Positions 6,489-12,947 of a stretch of 22,415 nucleotides of DNA are shown in pieces. Both the position numbers and the translations under genes were made by a program. The stretch is from Paracrocinitomix sp040880585 (lineage in GTDB: Bacteria > Bacteroidota > Bacteroidia > Flavobacteriales_D > Crocinitomicaceae): assembly GCA_040880585.1 (NCBI GenBank), contig JBBDID010000038.1, forward strand, positions 1-22,415. The letters are read 5' to 3'. A model generated the notes under the pieces. That model saw only the letters and a list, made by a program, of their open reading frames with translations. It searched no databases and was not told the DNA's origin. Within the stretch, counting starts at the first letter, position 1. Each line of letters opens with the position of its first letter.

Positions 6489-7898
6489 ATGCGCTACAGT
6501 CAAGTGGGGAAAGAGGATATTGCCTATTTTACCGACTTATTATCTCAAGAGAATGTCAAAGTAGATCAAGCATCTATTGAGCGCTATACGCATGATGAAA
6601 CCGAAGATCTTCGATTTTCACCGGAAGTGCTGCTTATCCCTCAAAATGTAGAAGAAATCAGCCAAATTCTTAAGTATGCCAACCAGCAATTAATTCCCGT
6701 AACTCCCCAGGGGGCAAGAACGGGTTTAAGTGGAGGTGCTTTGCCGCTTTATGGAGGAGTGGCTCTGTCGTTGGAAAAATTAAATAAAATCATTGAAATC
6801 GACACCAAAAACGGTCAGGTAACGGTAGAACCTGCCGTAATTACGCAAGTTTTACAAGAAGCTGTAGCTGAAAAAGGATTGTTTTATCCTCCTGATCCCG
6901 CAAGCAGAGGCTCTTGTTCAATAGGTGGCAATTTAGCAGAAAATTCCGGCGGACCAAAAGCCGTAAAATATGGTGTGACCAATGAATACGTGCTCAATTT
7001 AGAAGTTGTCTTACCGAACGGAGAAATCATTTGGACCGGAGCCAATGTGCTTAAAAATGCAACGGGCTACAATTTAACCCAGCTCATTGTTGGATCTGAA
7101 GGAACCCTGGCTGTGATCACCAAAGCCGTCTTAAAATTGATTCCCCACCCTCGCCACAACAGACTGATGCTTGTCCCTTTTACAACAGCTGAGCAAGCTT
7201 GTGCTGCCGTGGCCGCCATTTTTCAGGAAGGAATCACCCCCAGCGGCATGGAATTCATGGAGCGGGACGCGCTGTTGTGGACCAAAGCATTCACCGGAGA
7301 CACCTCCATCCTTATCCCTGATAACATACAGGCACATTTGCTCATTGAGGTAGATGGGAATGATACAGATGTGCTGATGAAAGAATGTGAGCAAATCTTA
7401 AGTGTAGTGGAAAAATTTGACGTAGGTGAAATTTTATTTGCAGAAAGTGAGGCGCAAAAAGAGGTGTTGTGGAGTTTACGCAGAAAAGTGGGGGAGGCTG
7501 TTAAATCCCAATCTGTATATAAAGAAGAAGATACCGTTGTGCCGAGGTATGAATTGCCACGCTTGCTTGCAGGAGTTAAAGCAATTGGAAAGAAATACGG
7601 TTTTAAATCCGTTTGTTATGGCCATGCCGGAGACGGAAATCTGCACGTCAACATCATCAAAGGTGATATGCCGGATGACAAATGGAATAACGAACTCTCA
7701 ACCGCCATTCGGGAAATATTTGAACTTACGGTAAAACTCGGTGGTACCATTTCCGGTGAGCATGGAATCGGCCACGTCCAAAAAAATTACATGGATATCC
7801 CTTTCGGAAAAGTAGAACTGAATCTCATGAGGGGAATTAAGCAGCTTTTTGATCCCAATAACATCTTAAATCCCGGTAAAATATTTCCTGATCATTAA
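6489..7898 (+). CDS. GlcD-type FAD-binding oxidase (glycolate / D-lactate dehydrogenase family)
   Basis: A 469-aa flavoenzyme of the vanillyl-alcohol oxidase superfamily. The N-terminal PCMH FAD-binding domain (about 45-225) contains PQGARTGLSGGALP, PPDPASRGSCSIGGNLAENS and VGSEGTLAVIT. The C-terminal FAD-oxidase domain (about 226-469) has GHAGDGNLHV (378-387) and SGEHGIG (422-428), which hold the 2-hydroxyacid substrate and metal in relatives. It oxidises a 2-hydroxy acid such as glycolate or D-lactate to the oxo acid; which one cannot be told from sequence. It is a stand-alone GlcD without GlcE/GlcF or an Fe-S domain. It starts seven bases after the STAS gene. Confidence 0.92.
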   Translation: MRYSQVGKEDIAYFTDLLSQENVKVDQASIERYTHDETEDLRFSPEVLLIPQNVEEISQILKYANQQLIPVTPQGARTGLSGGALPLYGGVALSLEKLNKIIEIDTKNGQVTVEPAVITQVLQEAVAEKGLFYPPDPASRGSCSIGGNLAENSGGPKAVKYGVTNEYVLNLEVVLPNGEIIWTGANVLKNATGYNLTQLIVGSEGTLAVITKAVLKLIPHPRHNRLMLVPFTTAEQACAAVAAIFQEGITPSGMEFMERDALLWTKAFTGDTSILIPDNIQAHLLIEVDGNDTDVLMKECEQILSVVEKFDVGEILFAESEAQKEVLWSLRRKVGEAVKSQSVYKEEDTVVPRYELPRLLAGVKAIGKKYGFKSVCYGHAGDGNLHVNIIKGDMPDDKWNNELSTAIREIFELTVKLGGTISGEHGIGHVQKNYMDIPFGKVELNLMRGIKQLFDPNNILNPGKIFPDH

Positions 7899-7934
7899 AT
7901 GATTTATCTGGCTGCCTTAACCGCCTTTCCCTTT

Positions 7935-8098
7935 TAGTGTGGTGATTGCTAAAAAAGTCAACTAATTTTCCACCCTTTTTCCTTTATGCCGCGTTAAAAT
8001 TCTTAAACTTAGCTATGGCTATGCTTGCAAATTTTGCCTTGCCTAAAGAAAAAACGAGCGCAAAATTTTAGTTACCTTTCTTACCAATCACCACACTA
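7935..8098. repeat. MITE-like element, 164 bp, with 35-bp inverted ends
   Basis: The ends 7935-7969 and 8064-8098 are inverted copies matching at 29 of 35 positions. The outermost 14 bases (TAGTGTGGTGATTG) are a perfect inverted repeat. The 94-base core has no open frame. No clear target-site duplication is visible. The shape fits a non-autonomous transposable element or a large intergenic palindrome. Confidence 0.7.
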
Positions 8099-8106
8099 GT
8101 TGCTTT

Positions 8107-8183
8107 GCAAATGCATATTTCACTGTGCCCTCAGCGGGCTCATAAAATCGCCGCTAATGGCTTAGTTCAGTAAATGCATTTGC
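8107..8183. repeat. 77-bp palindromic intergenic repeat
   Basis: GCAAATGCAT at 8107-8116 is the exact inverse of ATGCATTTGC at 8174-8183, and the pairing continues inward with gaps (ATTTCACTG against CAGTAAAT). The centre holds CAGCGGGCTC and CGCCGCTAATGGC, which could form a smaller hairpin. No coding frame. Confidence 0.6.
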
Positions 8184-8244
8184 CTCAGCAAGCTATCCGT
8201 TCAATGCGGGGCAGAAAAGGTTTAGCTAATCCGGTTAATTCGAA

Positions 8245-8304
8245 GTGCAGTCGACTGCCACCGGTGACTGAGCGGAGTCGAAGTCCCGGTGGAAGCGACT
8301 GCAC
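8245..8304. repeat. 60-bp GC-rich hairpin element
   Basis: GTGCAGTCG (8245-8253) pairs with CGACTGCAC (8296-8304), and CCACCGG (8258-8264) with CCGGTGG (8286-8292). The loop carries GACTGAGCGGAGTCGAAGTC. The word CTGAGCGGAGTCGAAG resembles a dispersed intergenic word I recall from Bacteroidota genomes; its copy number here cannot be counted from the window. Confidence 0.7.
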
Positions 8305-8430
8305 GCAGACCGGCCTCGCTTGCCAAAAATCACCGACAGGGGAGTGCAGGTAAGGGAGGCAAGCGCCAAATAAAAAACAACCAAAGACAGATTCCTATCT
8401 CTTTTTGACCCCCGCCCGCTGTATTCAAAC

Positions 8431-8462
8431 AAAAAAACCGCCCTGATACAATCAAGGCGGTT
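8431..8462 (-). terminator. Rho-independent terminator of the double-DUF3494 gene
   Basis: AACCGCC (8436-8442) pairs with GGCGGTT (8456-8462) around a 13-base loop. On the minus strand the hairpin is followed by a run of seven T. It lies 40 bases after the stop codon of the gene at 8502-10130. Confidence 0.85.
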
Positions 8463-8480
8463 AGTGTGGTAATTGGTAAA
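8461..8480. repeat. Partial third copy of the MITE-like end
   Basis: TTAGTGTGGTAATTGGTAAA matches the left end of the 7935-8098 element in direct orientation, differing at only two positions over this stretch. It starts inside the terminator arm, so either the terminator evolved from the repeat or the repeat inserted next to it. Confidence 0.55.
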
Positions 8481-8501
8481 GTAAAATGTTTATAATGCTT
8501 A

Positions 8502-10130
8502 CTACTGAGCAAGCAGTTTACCTGATTTTATAAGTTGAGAATCGCTCATCACCCTATAAAAATAAGCTCCTGAATTCAGTTCACTTAAGTTTAAGGTAGT
8601 GGATTCATTTATAAGTATAGTTTGGTAAACTACAGCTCCCAAACTATTGTATACTTTGAATGTATAATCCTCATTTTGCGTATTTTCAACACGGATAGTA
8701 ACCGAGTTCTGGAATGGATTTGGATAAATACTTACCGTTTTCACAGCTTCAAATTCATCTACAGATACCGGACCACCTACTACTGTTTCACAATTGGAAA
8801 CATCAATAGCCGCAGCAGCATCAATAGCACTGGTAGATAATGCGCCAACACCGGTTAGGGCACGTCCGTTAATGGTTACACCTGTAAACAGGTTAATGGC
8901 GCCTTGTGAAACAATAGTTCCGTTAAATACCGAATAATCGTTGATTTCTACTGCTCCGTTTACCAACCAATACACATTTTTTGCCTGTGTTCCGTTGGTT
9001 AGAATAACCTTAGAATAAGTACTGGTAGAAAGTGCTCCCTCAATCTGCATAACAAATACGGCATCTGCATTTCCCTGAGCATTCAGGTAAAGTGTATCCG
9101 TAAATGTAGTGGCTGCGTCAAGCAGATAAGTATGCGGGGTCAACACCAGATTGGCTCCGAATTGTGCAGGGTAGAGCAGTTCAATATCATGGGTCAAGGT
9201 GTTTAAATAATTGTACACCGTGATTAAATCTGAAGCTGCTGCTGCCGTAGAGCCATCCGGAATCGGGTGAATGTTTCCGGTTACCAATAAGGAGTCAAAA
9301 CCGGAAGTTAATCCTACGTTGCATCCCACATCACCAACAACATTGGTAATACCTGCATTTTCAACAGGACCGTCAGATGAAAATATTCCGTAACATCCAA
9401 CCTCACCAAATACAGGTGCTGCAGGACCGGTAAGAACAGGACTTCCACAGCCAATTGGAGTGTAAGCCAATACACCATCTATTGTGATGGCTCCTGCAAT
9501 AGCAAGCGCTCTTCCTTCAAGGGTGTCTCCTGTATTCATGTTGATAGCGGCATTATTAGCAACTATGGTTCCTCTCATGGTTGTCCCTGTTGCCATATCC
9601 ACTTGTCCTTCTACTTTCCAGAACACATTACAGGCTTGCGTCTGGTTGATCAATTTAACTTTTGACTGCGCACTGGTAGAAAAAGCACCCTCAATTTGAA
9701 AAATAAAGACGGCATTGGGGTCATTTTCTCCATCTAAAGTGAGATCCAGATCAAGTGTTGCAGGAGCTGAGATATAATAAACACCTGGGGTTAGTACCTG
9801 TCCGCCTCCAAAGGCTGTCCACACCGGGCTGTAATCAGGGGTTGCCAAGTCAAGATCATTATAAGCTACCAGTAAATCTGTAGATGCTTGTGCGCTTGTT
9901 GCATCACCATCATGCATTCCACCGTTTACGTTTCCAAATCCGGTACTGGAAGCTCCATTGGTTCCTACTTTTCCGGTTAAGTGTGAAATCCCCGTGTTGC
10001 TTACTGACCCAGTTGTAGAGAACAGGACAAAATTAGCAGTAGTACCTAAATTAGGTGCTTGCCCATATATAAGGGCAGGGGTGAAGAGCAGTATAACTGC
10101 CGTTAAAATCTTATGTATTTTTGTTTTCAT
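8502..10130 (-). CDS. Secreted double DUF3494 (ice-binding-like) protein with T9SS tail
   Basis: A 542-aa protein: signal peptide (1-23, ending IYG before QAPN), DUF3494 domain 1 (about 29-225), DUF3494 domain 2 (about 236-443), and a T9SS type A sorting domain (about 465-542; SIYPNPFQNSVTI, NLSELNSGAYFYRV). Both repeats have the family marks: LTPGVY/LTPHTYLL, PNAVFIFQI/ADAVFVMQI, NVFWKV/NVYWLV, and GTIV..INxxTGxTxxGRAL. DUF3494 folds as a beta-helix; characterised members bind ice, but many bacterial copies are untested and some may be adhesins. T9SS export places it outside the cell. It has its own regulated promoter, whose operator matches two others in this window, and a strong terminator. 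Confidence 0.93.
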   Translation of the reverse strand: MKTKIHKILTAVILLFTPALIYGQAPNLGTTANFVLFSTTGSVSNTGISHLTGKVGTNGASSTGFGNVNGGMHDGDATSAQASTDLLVAYNDLDLATPDYSPVWTAFGGGQVLTPGVYYISAPATLDLDLTLDGENDPNAVFIFQIEGAFSTSAQSKVKLINQTQACNVFWKVEGQVDMATGTTMRGTIVANNAAINMNTGDTLEGRALAIAGAITIDGVLAYTPIGCGSPVLTGPAAPVFGEVGCYGIFSSDGPVENAGITNVVGDVGCNVGLTSGFDSLLVTGNIHPIPDGSTAAAASDLITVYNYLNTLTHDIELLYPAQFGANLVLTPHTYLLDAATTFTDTLYLNAQGNADAVFVMQIEGALSTSTYSKVILTNGTQAKNVYWLVNGAVEINDYSVFNGTIVSQGAINLFTGVTINGRALTGVGALSTSAIDAAAAIDVSNCETVVGGPVSVDEFEAVKTVSIYPNPFQNSVTIRVENTQNEDYTFKVYNSLGAVVYQTILINESTTLNLSELNSGAYFYRVMSDSQLIKSGKLLAQ

Positions 10131-10169
10131 AATATTATGTATTAAAATGTTAGTTTATTTATACTGTAC

Positions 10170-10240
10170 GAAAGGTAGACATCTTTAGGTGAGTATGTGT
10201 TACACTATTTCATCAAAGAGTTACATAATTCACACATTGT
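10170..10240 (-). promoter_or_regulatory. Shared operator-promoter, site C (double-DUF3494 gene)
   Basis: Read on the minus strand: AATGTGTGAAT, half-site TTATGTAA (10221-10228), half-site TAGTGTAA (10200-10207, exactly 21 bp apart), then 26 bases to the -7 box TACCTTTC (10170-10177). The layout is identical in spacing to those at 11246-11314 and 13637-13705, although the bases are the most diverged of the three. The ATG is about 40 bases downstream. Confidence 0.75.
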
Positions 10241-10293
10241 AAAAATCATTAATTTCTCTGAAGGGTGGGATCGCTTGATAACACTAAGGTCAA

Positions 10294-10337
10294 GCCATTT
10301 CACATCCGCCAGTTGGCGGATGGGGAAATGAAATGGC
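10294..10337. repeat. Nested palindrome in the intergenic gap
   Basis: GCCATTTC (10294-10301) pairs with GAAATGGC (10330-10337), enclosing CATCCGCCA/TGGCGGATG (10303-10311/10314-10322). The inner hairpin is tight, with a two-base loop. It resembles a REP-type element. The rest of 10131-10468 holds only the promoter and terminator listed separately. Confidence 0.65.
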
Positions 10338-10412
10338 GGAAATGGGAGTCATTGTTTCCAAAATTTGTCAATGCTGAAAACGACCCTCATTGTAAAAAGC
10401 AAAGAATGGAAT

Positions 10413-10450
10413 AAAAAAAGCACTTCTCTTTTTTAAGGAAAAGTGCTTTT
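10413..10450 (-). terminator. Rho-independent terminator of the DUF3494 lipoprotein gene
   Basis: AAAAGCACTT (10416-10425) pairs with AAGTGCTTTT (10441-10450). On the minus strand it is followed by a T-run, and it lies 18 bases after the stop at 10469. The symmetric A/T flanks could let it work in both directions. Confidence 0.85.
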
Positions 10451-10468
10451 AGAAATAAAACTTTTATT

Positions 10469-11191
10469 TTATTTTTTTACAATGGTATTAGCATCCATAG
10501 TAACCGCTCCGTTTCTTGCTAAAGCTTTACCATCAAGCGTTGCTCCTGTATCAAAAGTAATGGATTCCAGGGCCATAACCGTTCCTTTAAAAACGGAGGT
10601 GGTTCCAAAGCTTGCTGAACTGGATACTTGCCAAAAAATATTAGAAGCCAATGCTCCGCCGGCAAGAATTACTTTACGTCCGGATGTAGTTGTCAGTGAA
10701 GATGCGATTTGAATGATAAATACGGCATTTTCATCTCCTTTTGCATCAAAGGTAACATCACCGGATGATATTTCAAGAGATGAAGTTGATTTGTAAAGAC
10801 CGGGAGTAAGGGTAAGACCACCAATATTTCCCGATAGAGAGACCATATCTTTAGAAGTACGTCCTGCCGCATCATTGTAGGCTGTGGTTAAATCCAGTTT
10901 AGCCTGGTTGGCAGTTTCATCATTGATTCTCAAGGTTCCATTGATGATTCCGGGAGGAAATCCGTCAACAGAAGTCCCGGGACTTAGTCCAAGATCTCCG
11001 GTAATGGTGGTTTCTCCTGTGTTGGTCACCGCAGATCCGGCTAAAACAGCAAAGTCAGAGGCCTCATTCAAATCTACCTTATCCATGGTTATTTTTTGAT
11101 TGATTACTTCGTTATCATCTTTTTTACAAGCGGTCATAATTAGTAATGCGCCTACAGCAAGTGTGCTTAATAGTAAGTTTATTTTTTTCAT
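10469..11191 (-). CDS. DUF3494 (ice-binding-like) lipoprotein
   Basis: A 240-aa lipoprotein: lipobox IMTAC with Cys22 followed by KKDD, then one DUF3494 domain (about 44-240). Family blocks seen are FAVLAGSAVTNTG, ITGDLGLSPG, LTPGLYKS, ENAVFIIQI, NIFWQVSSSASFG, FKGTVMA and TGATLDGKALARNGAVT. The repeated Thr-rich turns fit a beta-helix. The lipid anchor, with acidic residues at +4/+5, would place it on the outer membrane, possibly surface exposed; that is inference. It forms a one-gene unit with its own site-A promoter and a strong terminator, next to the secreted two-domain paralog. Ice binding is known for some family members but not shown for this protein. Confidence 0.92.
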   Translation of the reverse strand: MKKINLLLSTLAVGALLIMTACKKDDNEVINQKITMDKVDLNEASDFAVLAGSAVTNTGETTITGDLGLSPGTSVDGFPPGIINGTLRINDETANQAKLDLTTAYNDAAGRTSKDMVSLSGNIGGLTLTPGLYKSTSSLEISSGDVTFDAKGDENAVFIIQIASSLTTTSGRKVILAGGALASNIFWQVSSSASFGTTSVFKGTVMALESITFDTGATLDGKALARNGAVTMDANTIVKK

Positions 11192-11224
11192 TGTATTTTT
11201 TATTTTTCCGAAAATTTACGGAGT

Positions 11225-11242
11225 TGTGAATTTATTCTCACA
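11225..11242. promoter_or_regulatory. TGTGA-N8-TCACA palindrome in the leader, site A
   Basis: A palindrome with 8-base spacer lies just downstream of the predicted transcription start of the DUF3494 lipoprotein gene. The same word at the same place occurs in the leader of the 12948-13598 gene but not in that of the 8502-10130 gene. It could be a second operator or a leader hairpin. Confidence 0.5.
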
Positions 11243-11245
11243 GCA

Positions 11246-11314
11246 CAAAGTTCGTTGATCTAAATTCAAGAAGACTTACATCACTTTAGTAAATAGTTAC
11301 ATCATTCACACATT
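11246..11314 (-). promoter_or_regulatory. Shared operator-promoter, site A (DUF3494 lipoprotein gene)
   Basis: On the minus strand: AATGTGTGAATGATGTAA, 13 bases, TGATGTAA (half-sites 11297-11304 and 11276-11283, 21 bp apart), then 26 bases to GAACTTTG (11246-11253), a near-consensus -7 box. No TTG sits at normal -33 spacing, which fits an activator-dependent promoter. It is about 80% identical to site B over about 95 bases. Confidence 0.85.
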
Positions 11315-11368
11315 AGGTGTGTCCAATTGACACGATAATCAGCAGTCTCCCGGCAACTATTTGTTGTG

Positions 11369-11779
11369 TTAATTTGTAGTATCTTCTTGTTCTTCTTGTG
11401 ATTTCTTTTTAACAAATAGGCTTTTTAAAAGAGAAAAAGTCGTTGATCGAATTTCATCTGAATGGAGGGCTACGTTTTTAGTTACCAACATACCCAAAAC
11501 ATTCCCGGCAATATGTTGCAAGGTGTTTTCTGATTTCCCGATTACTAATTTTTTAGCAACATAGCCGCTGCTCATTCCCAATGATAAACTGAAAAGTTCA
11601 CTTTTTACTTCAGGGGAATTAATGATTTCCTTAAAACCATGTGTTAAAAGTTGAATGGGATGTATATTATCAATGATGAAGGATAACTCTGCTTTTAAAG
11701 CAACGCCTTCTTCTTTGCCCTGTAGCTGCAATTCAATTATTCTTGCTTGAAGCTCGTTTATATTGCTTATTTTACTCAT
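11369..11779 (-). CDS. Hypothetical protein of the YtxH/holin cluster
   Basis: A 136-aa protein without a signal peptide. The N-terminal third is helical and charged (NELQARIIELQLQGKEEGVALKAEL), the middle has a glycine-containing amphipathic segment (SLSLGMSSGYVAKKLV), then IAGNVLGMLVTKNV and a lysine/glutamate-rich tail. No catalytic motif is seen. Its ATG is three bases after the holin-like gene stop, so the two are co-translated. The company of YtxH and holin-like proteins suggests a membrane-associated stress role, which is inference from context only. Confidence 0.8.
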   Translation of the reverse strand: MSKISNINELQARIIELQLQGKEEGVALKAELSFIIDNIHPIQLLTHGFKEIINSPEVKSELFSLSLGMSSGYVAKKLVIGKSENTLQHIAGNVLGMLVTKNVALHSDEIRSTTFSLLKSLFVKKKSQEEQEDTTN

Positions 11780-11782
11780 ATT

Positions 11783-12121
11783 TCAATGTAATAGGTGTGA
11801 AATAATCCGATCCTTTATTTTGCGAATGAAACGTTGGTGCGTAAAGAGTAGTGCTATGCTTATAAGCGCATAAAAACCAGCAACTACAGCAAATCCATAA
11901 TAGACTTCACCCAACAACTCACCCACCCAAAAGGATAATCCGATATTGATAAAAAGCCCAAAAAAAGATAAAGCAATGAGTAGCAACATACGGGATAGAA
12001 GTCTGGAAGCAATATTTGCCGTTTTGTCAACAGTTTTTAACTTCAAGAGTTCATAGTTTGTTTTACTGTACGCTTCAACTTTAATAAGTAGTGATGTTAT
12101 AATTTGTTCTTTCGTTGGCAT
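11783..12121 (-). CDS. Holin-superfamily-like membrane protein
   Basis: A 112-aa protein with a helical N-terminus (TKEQIITSLLIKVEAYSKT) and two strong membrane segments (MLLLIALSFFGLFINIGLSFWV and YYGFAVVAGFYALISIALLFT), ending in a basic FIRKIKDRIISHLL tail. This matches the phage-holin-like family found in non-phage stress clusters of Bacteroidota; there is no phage gene here. The frame is open 20 codons further up, to 12181, but the ATG at 12121 gives the usual short cytoplasmic start (MPTKEQ), so it is preferred. It is the fifth gene of the run that follows the site-B promoter. Confidence 0.8.
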   Translation of the reverse strand: MPTKEQIITSLLIKVEAYSKTNYELLKLKTVDKTANIASRLLSRMLLLIALSFFGLFINIGLSFWVGELLGEVYYGFAVVAGFYALISIALLFTHQRFIRKIKDRIISHLLH

Positions 12122-12221
12122 AAAAAAATAGATTAAAAATGGCCAGATTGATTTCTCATACTGACCATCTTTGTTTGTCAAAGGGAGTTAAAACTAACAA
12201 ATCCTCCCTCAGTTAACGCGG

Positions 12222-12446
12222 TTAGTTTTTATTTTCAATTTTCAACTGCTGATCTGGATTGATTTGATCAATCGCTCTGGCAATTTTATCTTGAATTAGA
12301 TCTTTTAAATCTGCTCCTTTTTCAAGTAACTTTCTTCTGGTTTCTGATCCTTTATCAGGGGCAAATAGAATTCCTAGAACACCACCAATTGCCACCCCCG
12401 CAAGAGCCGCACCTATTATTTTACCTGTGTTGTTTGAATTTTTCAT
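12222..12446 (-). CDS. YtxH-domain protein, second copy
   Basis: A 74-aa protein with the YtxH pattern: an Asn/Gly-rich start, one membrane helix (IIGAALAGVAIGGVLGILFAP), the conserved FAPDKGSETRRKLLEKG turn, then a charged amphipathic helix (ADLKDLIQDKIARAIDQI). YtxH proteins are small general-stress membrane proteins of unclear biochemistry. It is a clear duplicate of the protein encoded just upstream, sharing NNTGKI, IGG.LGILFAP.KGS.TR.K and KG..LKD. The ATG lies 11 bases after that gene's stop. Confidence 0.88.
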   Translation of the reverse strand: MKNSNNTGKIIGAALAGVAIGGVLGILFAPDKGSETRRKLLEKGADLKDLIQDKIARAIDQINPDQQLKIENKN

Positions 12447-12457
12447 AATACAATGAA

Positions 12458-12676
12458 TTAAACTTTAGTTTTTTCTTTATTGTTTTTTTGACTATTCAAA
12501 AGCGCATCATATTTTTCTTGTAAAGTGTCTTTCAACTCTTCACCTTTTGAAAGCATCTTCTTCCGTGTAACGCTTCCTTTATTAGGTGCGAAAAGAATTC
12601 CAAGTGCACCACCAATTGCTGCACCTATCAATACTGCCCCTACTATTTTTCCTGTATTGTTATTTGATTTTTCCAT
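12458..12676 (-). CDS. YtxH-domain protein, first copy
   Basis: A 72-aa protein: NNTGKIVGAVLIGAAIGGALGILFAP forms a single membrane helix, followed by NKGSVTRKKMLSKGEELKDTLQEKY and a lysine-rich tail. The Gly-rich helix and the APxKGSxTRxK turn are diagnostic for the YtxH family. It follows the lmo0937-type gene across a spacer that contains an 8-bp tandem repeat. It is part of the predicted stress operon under the AraC-type regulator. Confidence 0.88.
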   Translation of the reverse strand: MEKSNNNTGKIVGAVLIGAAIGGALGILFAPNKGSVTRKKMLSKGEELKDTLQEKYDALLNSQKNNKEKTKV

Positions 12677-12694
12677 CTGTTTAATTATTAATTT

Positions 12695-12718
12695 GTTTAA
12701 AGGTTTAAAGGTTTAAAG
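12695..12718. repeat. Three perfect tandem copies of GTTTAAAG
   Basis: Three 8-bp units lie end to end at 12695, 12703 and 12711. The last unit supplies the TAA stop of the 51-aa gene; the other two lie in the spacer before the first YtxH gene. It is a possible slippage site that changes operon spacing. Confidence 0.8.
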
Positions 12719-12868
12719 GGTCCTTCTTCCCTGTATGATTCTAAGAATAACTGCAATCACTGCGATTATAAGTAATACATGTATAATTCCTCCGGTGTTG
12801 AAACCGAGATAGCCTATTGCCCAGAGAATCAGAAGAACAACAGCAACAACATAAAGTAAATCACTCAT
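12713..12868 (-). CDS. lmo0937-type small membrane protein (51 aa)
   Basis: A short gene easily missed: ATG at 12868, TAA ending at 12713. The protein starts MSDLLYVVAVVLLILW, continues AIGYLGFNTGGIIHV and LLIIAVIAVILRIIQG, and ends RRTL. It has two membrane helices around a Gly-rich turn, with the IGxLGxxxGGIIHVLLxIAxxxxxLRxI pattern of the lmo0937/DUF5670 family. That family is typically found with YtxH and other stress proteins, as here. Function is unknown. It lies 79 bases after the beta-barrel gene and before the YtxH pair, in the same direction. Confidence 0.88.
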   Translation of the reverse strand: MSDLLYVVAVVLLILWAIGYLGFNTGGIIHVLLIIAVIAVILRIIQGRRTL

Positions 12869-12884
12869 TTTTTTTAGTTTTAGT

Positions 12885-12915
12885 AAAGCCACCCATCTTT
12901 GTAATGGATGGCTTT
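12885..12915 (-). terminator. Hairpin after the beta-barrel gene, possible partial terminator
   Basis: AAAGCCACCC (12885-12894) pairs with GGATGGCTTT (12906-12915), with one mismatch. The T-run after it on the minus strand is poor (CTTTACTAAAAC), so it may attenuate or process the transcript rather than stop it, setting different levels for the beta-barrel gene and the stress genes behind it. Confidence 0.5.
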
Positions 12916-12947
12916 GGTTGATATTTAATTAGTTTTTTAAGGCCTGA

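Noticed and set aside
8235..8512. Two overlapping minus-strand frames of 60-65 codons
   Set aside because: They cover the 60-bp hairpin and the terminator, show no protein-like pattern, and start without plausible signals.
10294..10337. Riboswitch or small RNA
   Set aside because: The structure is a simple nested palindrome without a promoter of its own or conserved aptamer features.
11225..11242. CRP-type binding site
   Set aside because: The TGTGA/TCACA arms match but the spacer is 8 rather than 6 bases, and its position after the predicted start is unusual, so only a generic palindrome is claimed.
11783..12121. Prophage lysis module suggested by the holin-like protein
   Set aside because: No endolysin, spanin or any other phage gene is present. 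Holin-like proteins next to YtxH genes are a normal part of stress clusters in this phylum.
12122..12181. Longer N-terminus for the holin-like protein (start at 12181)
   Set aside because: The extra 20 residues do not resemble the family start, and the ATG at 12121 gives the usual length.
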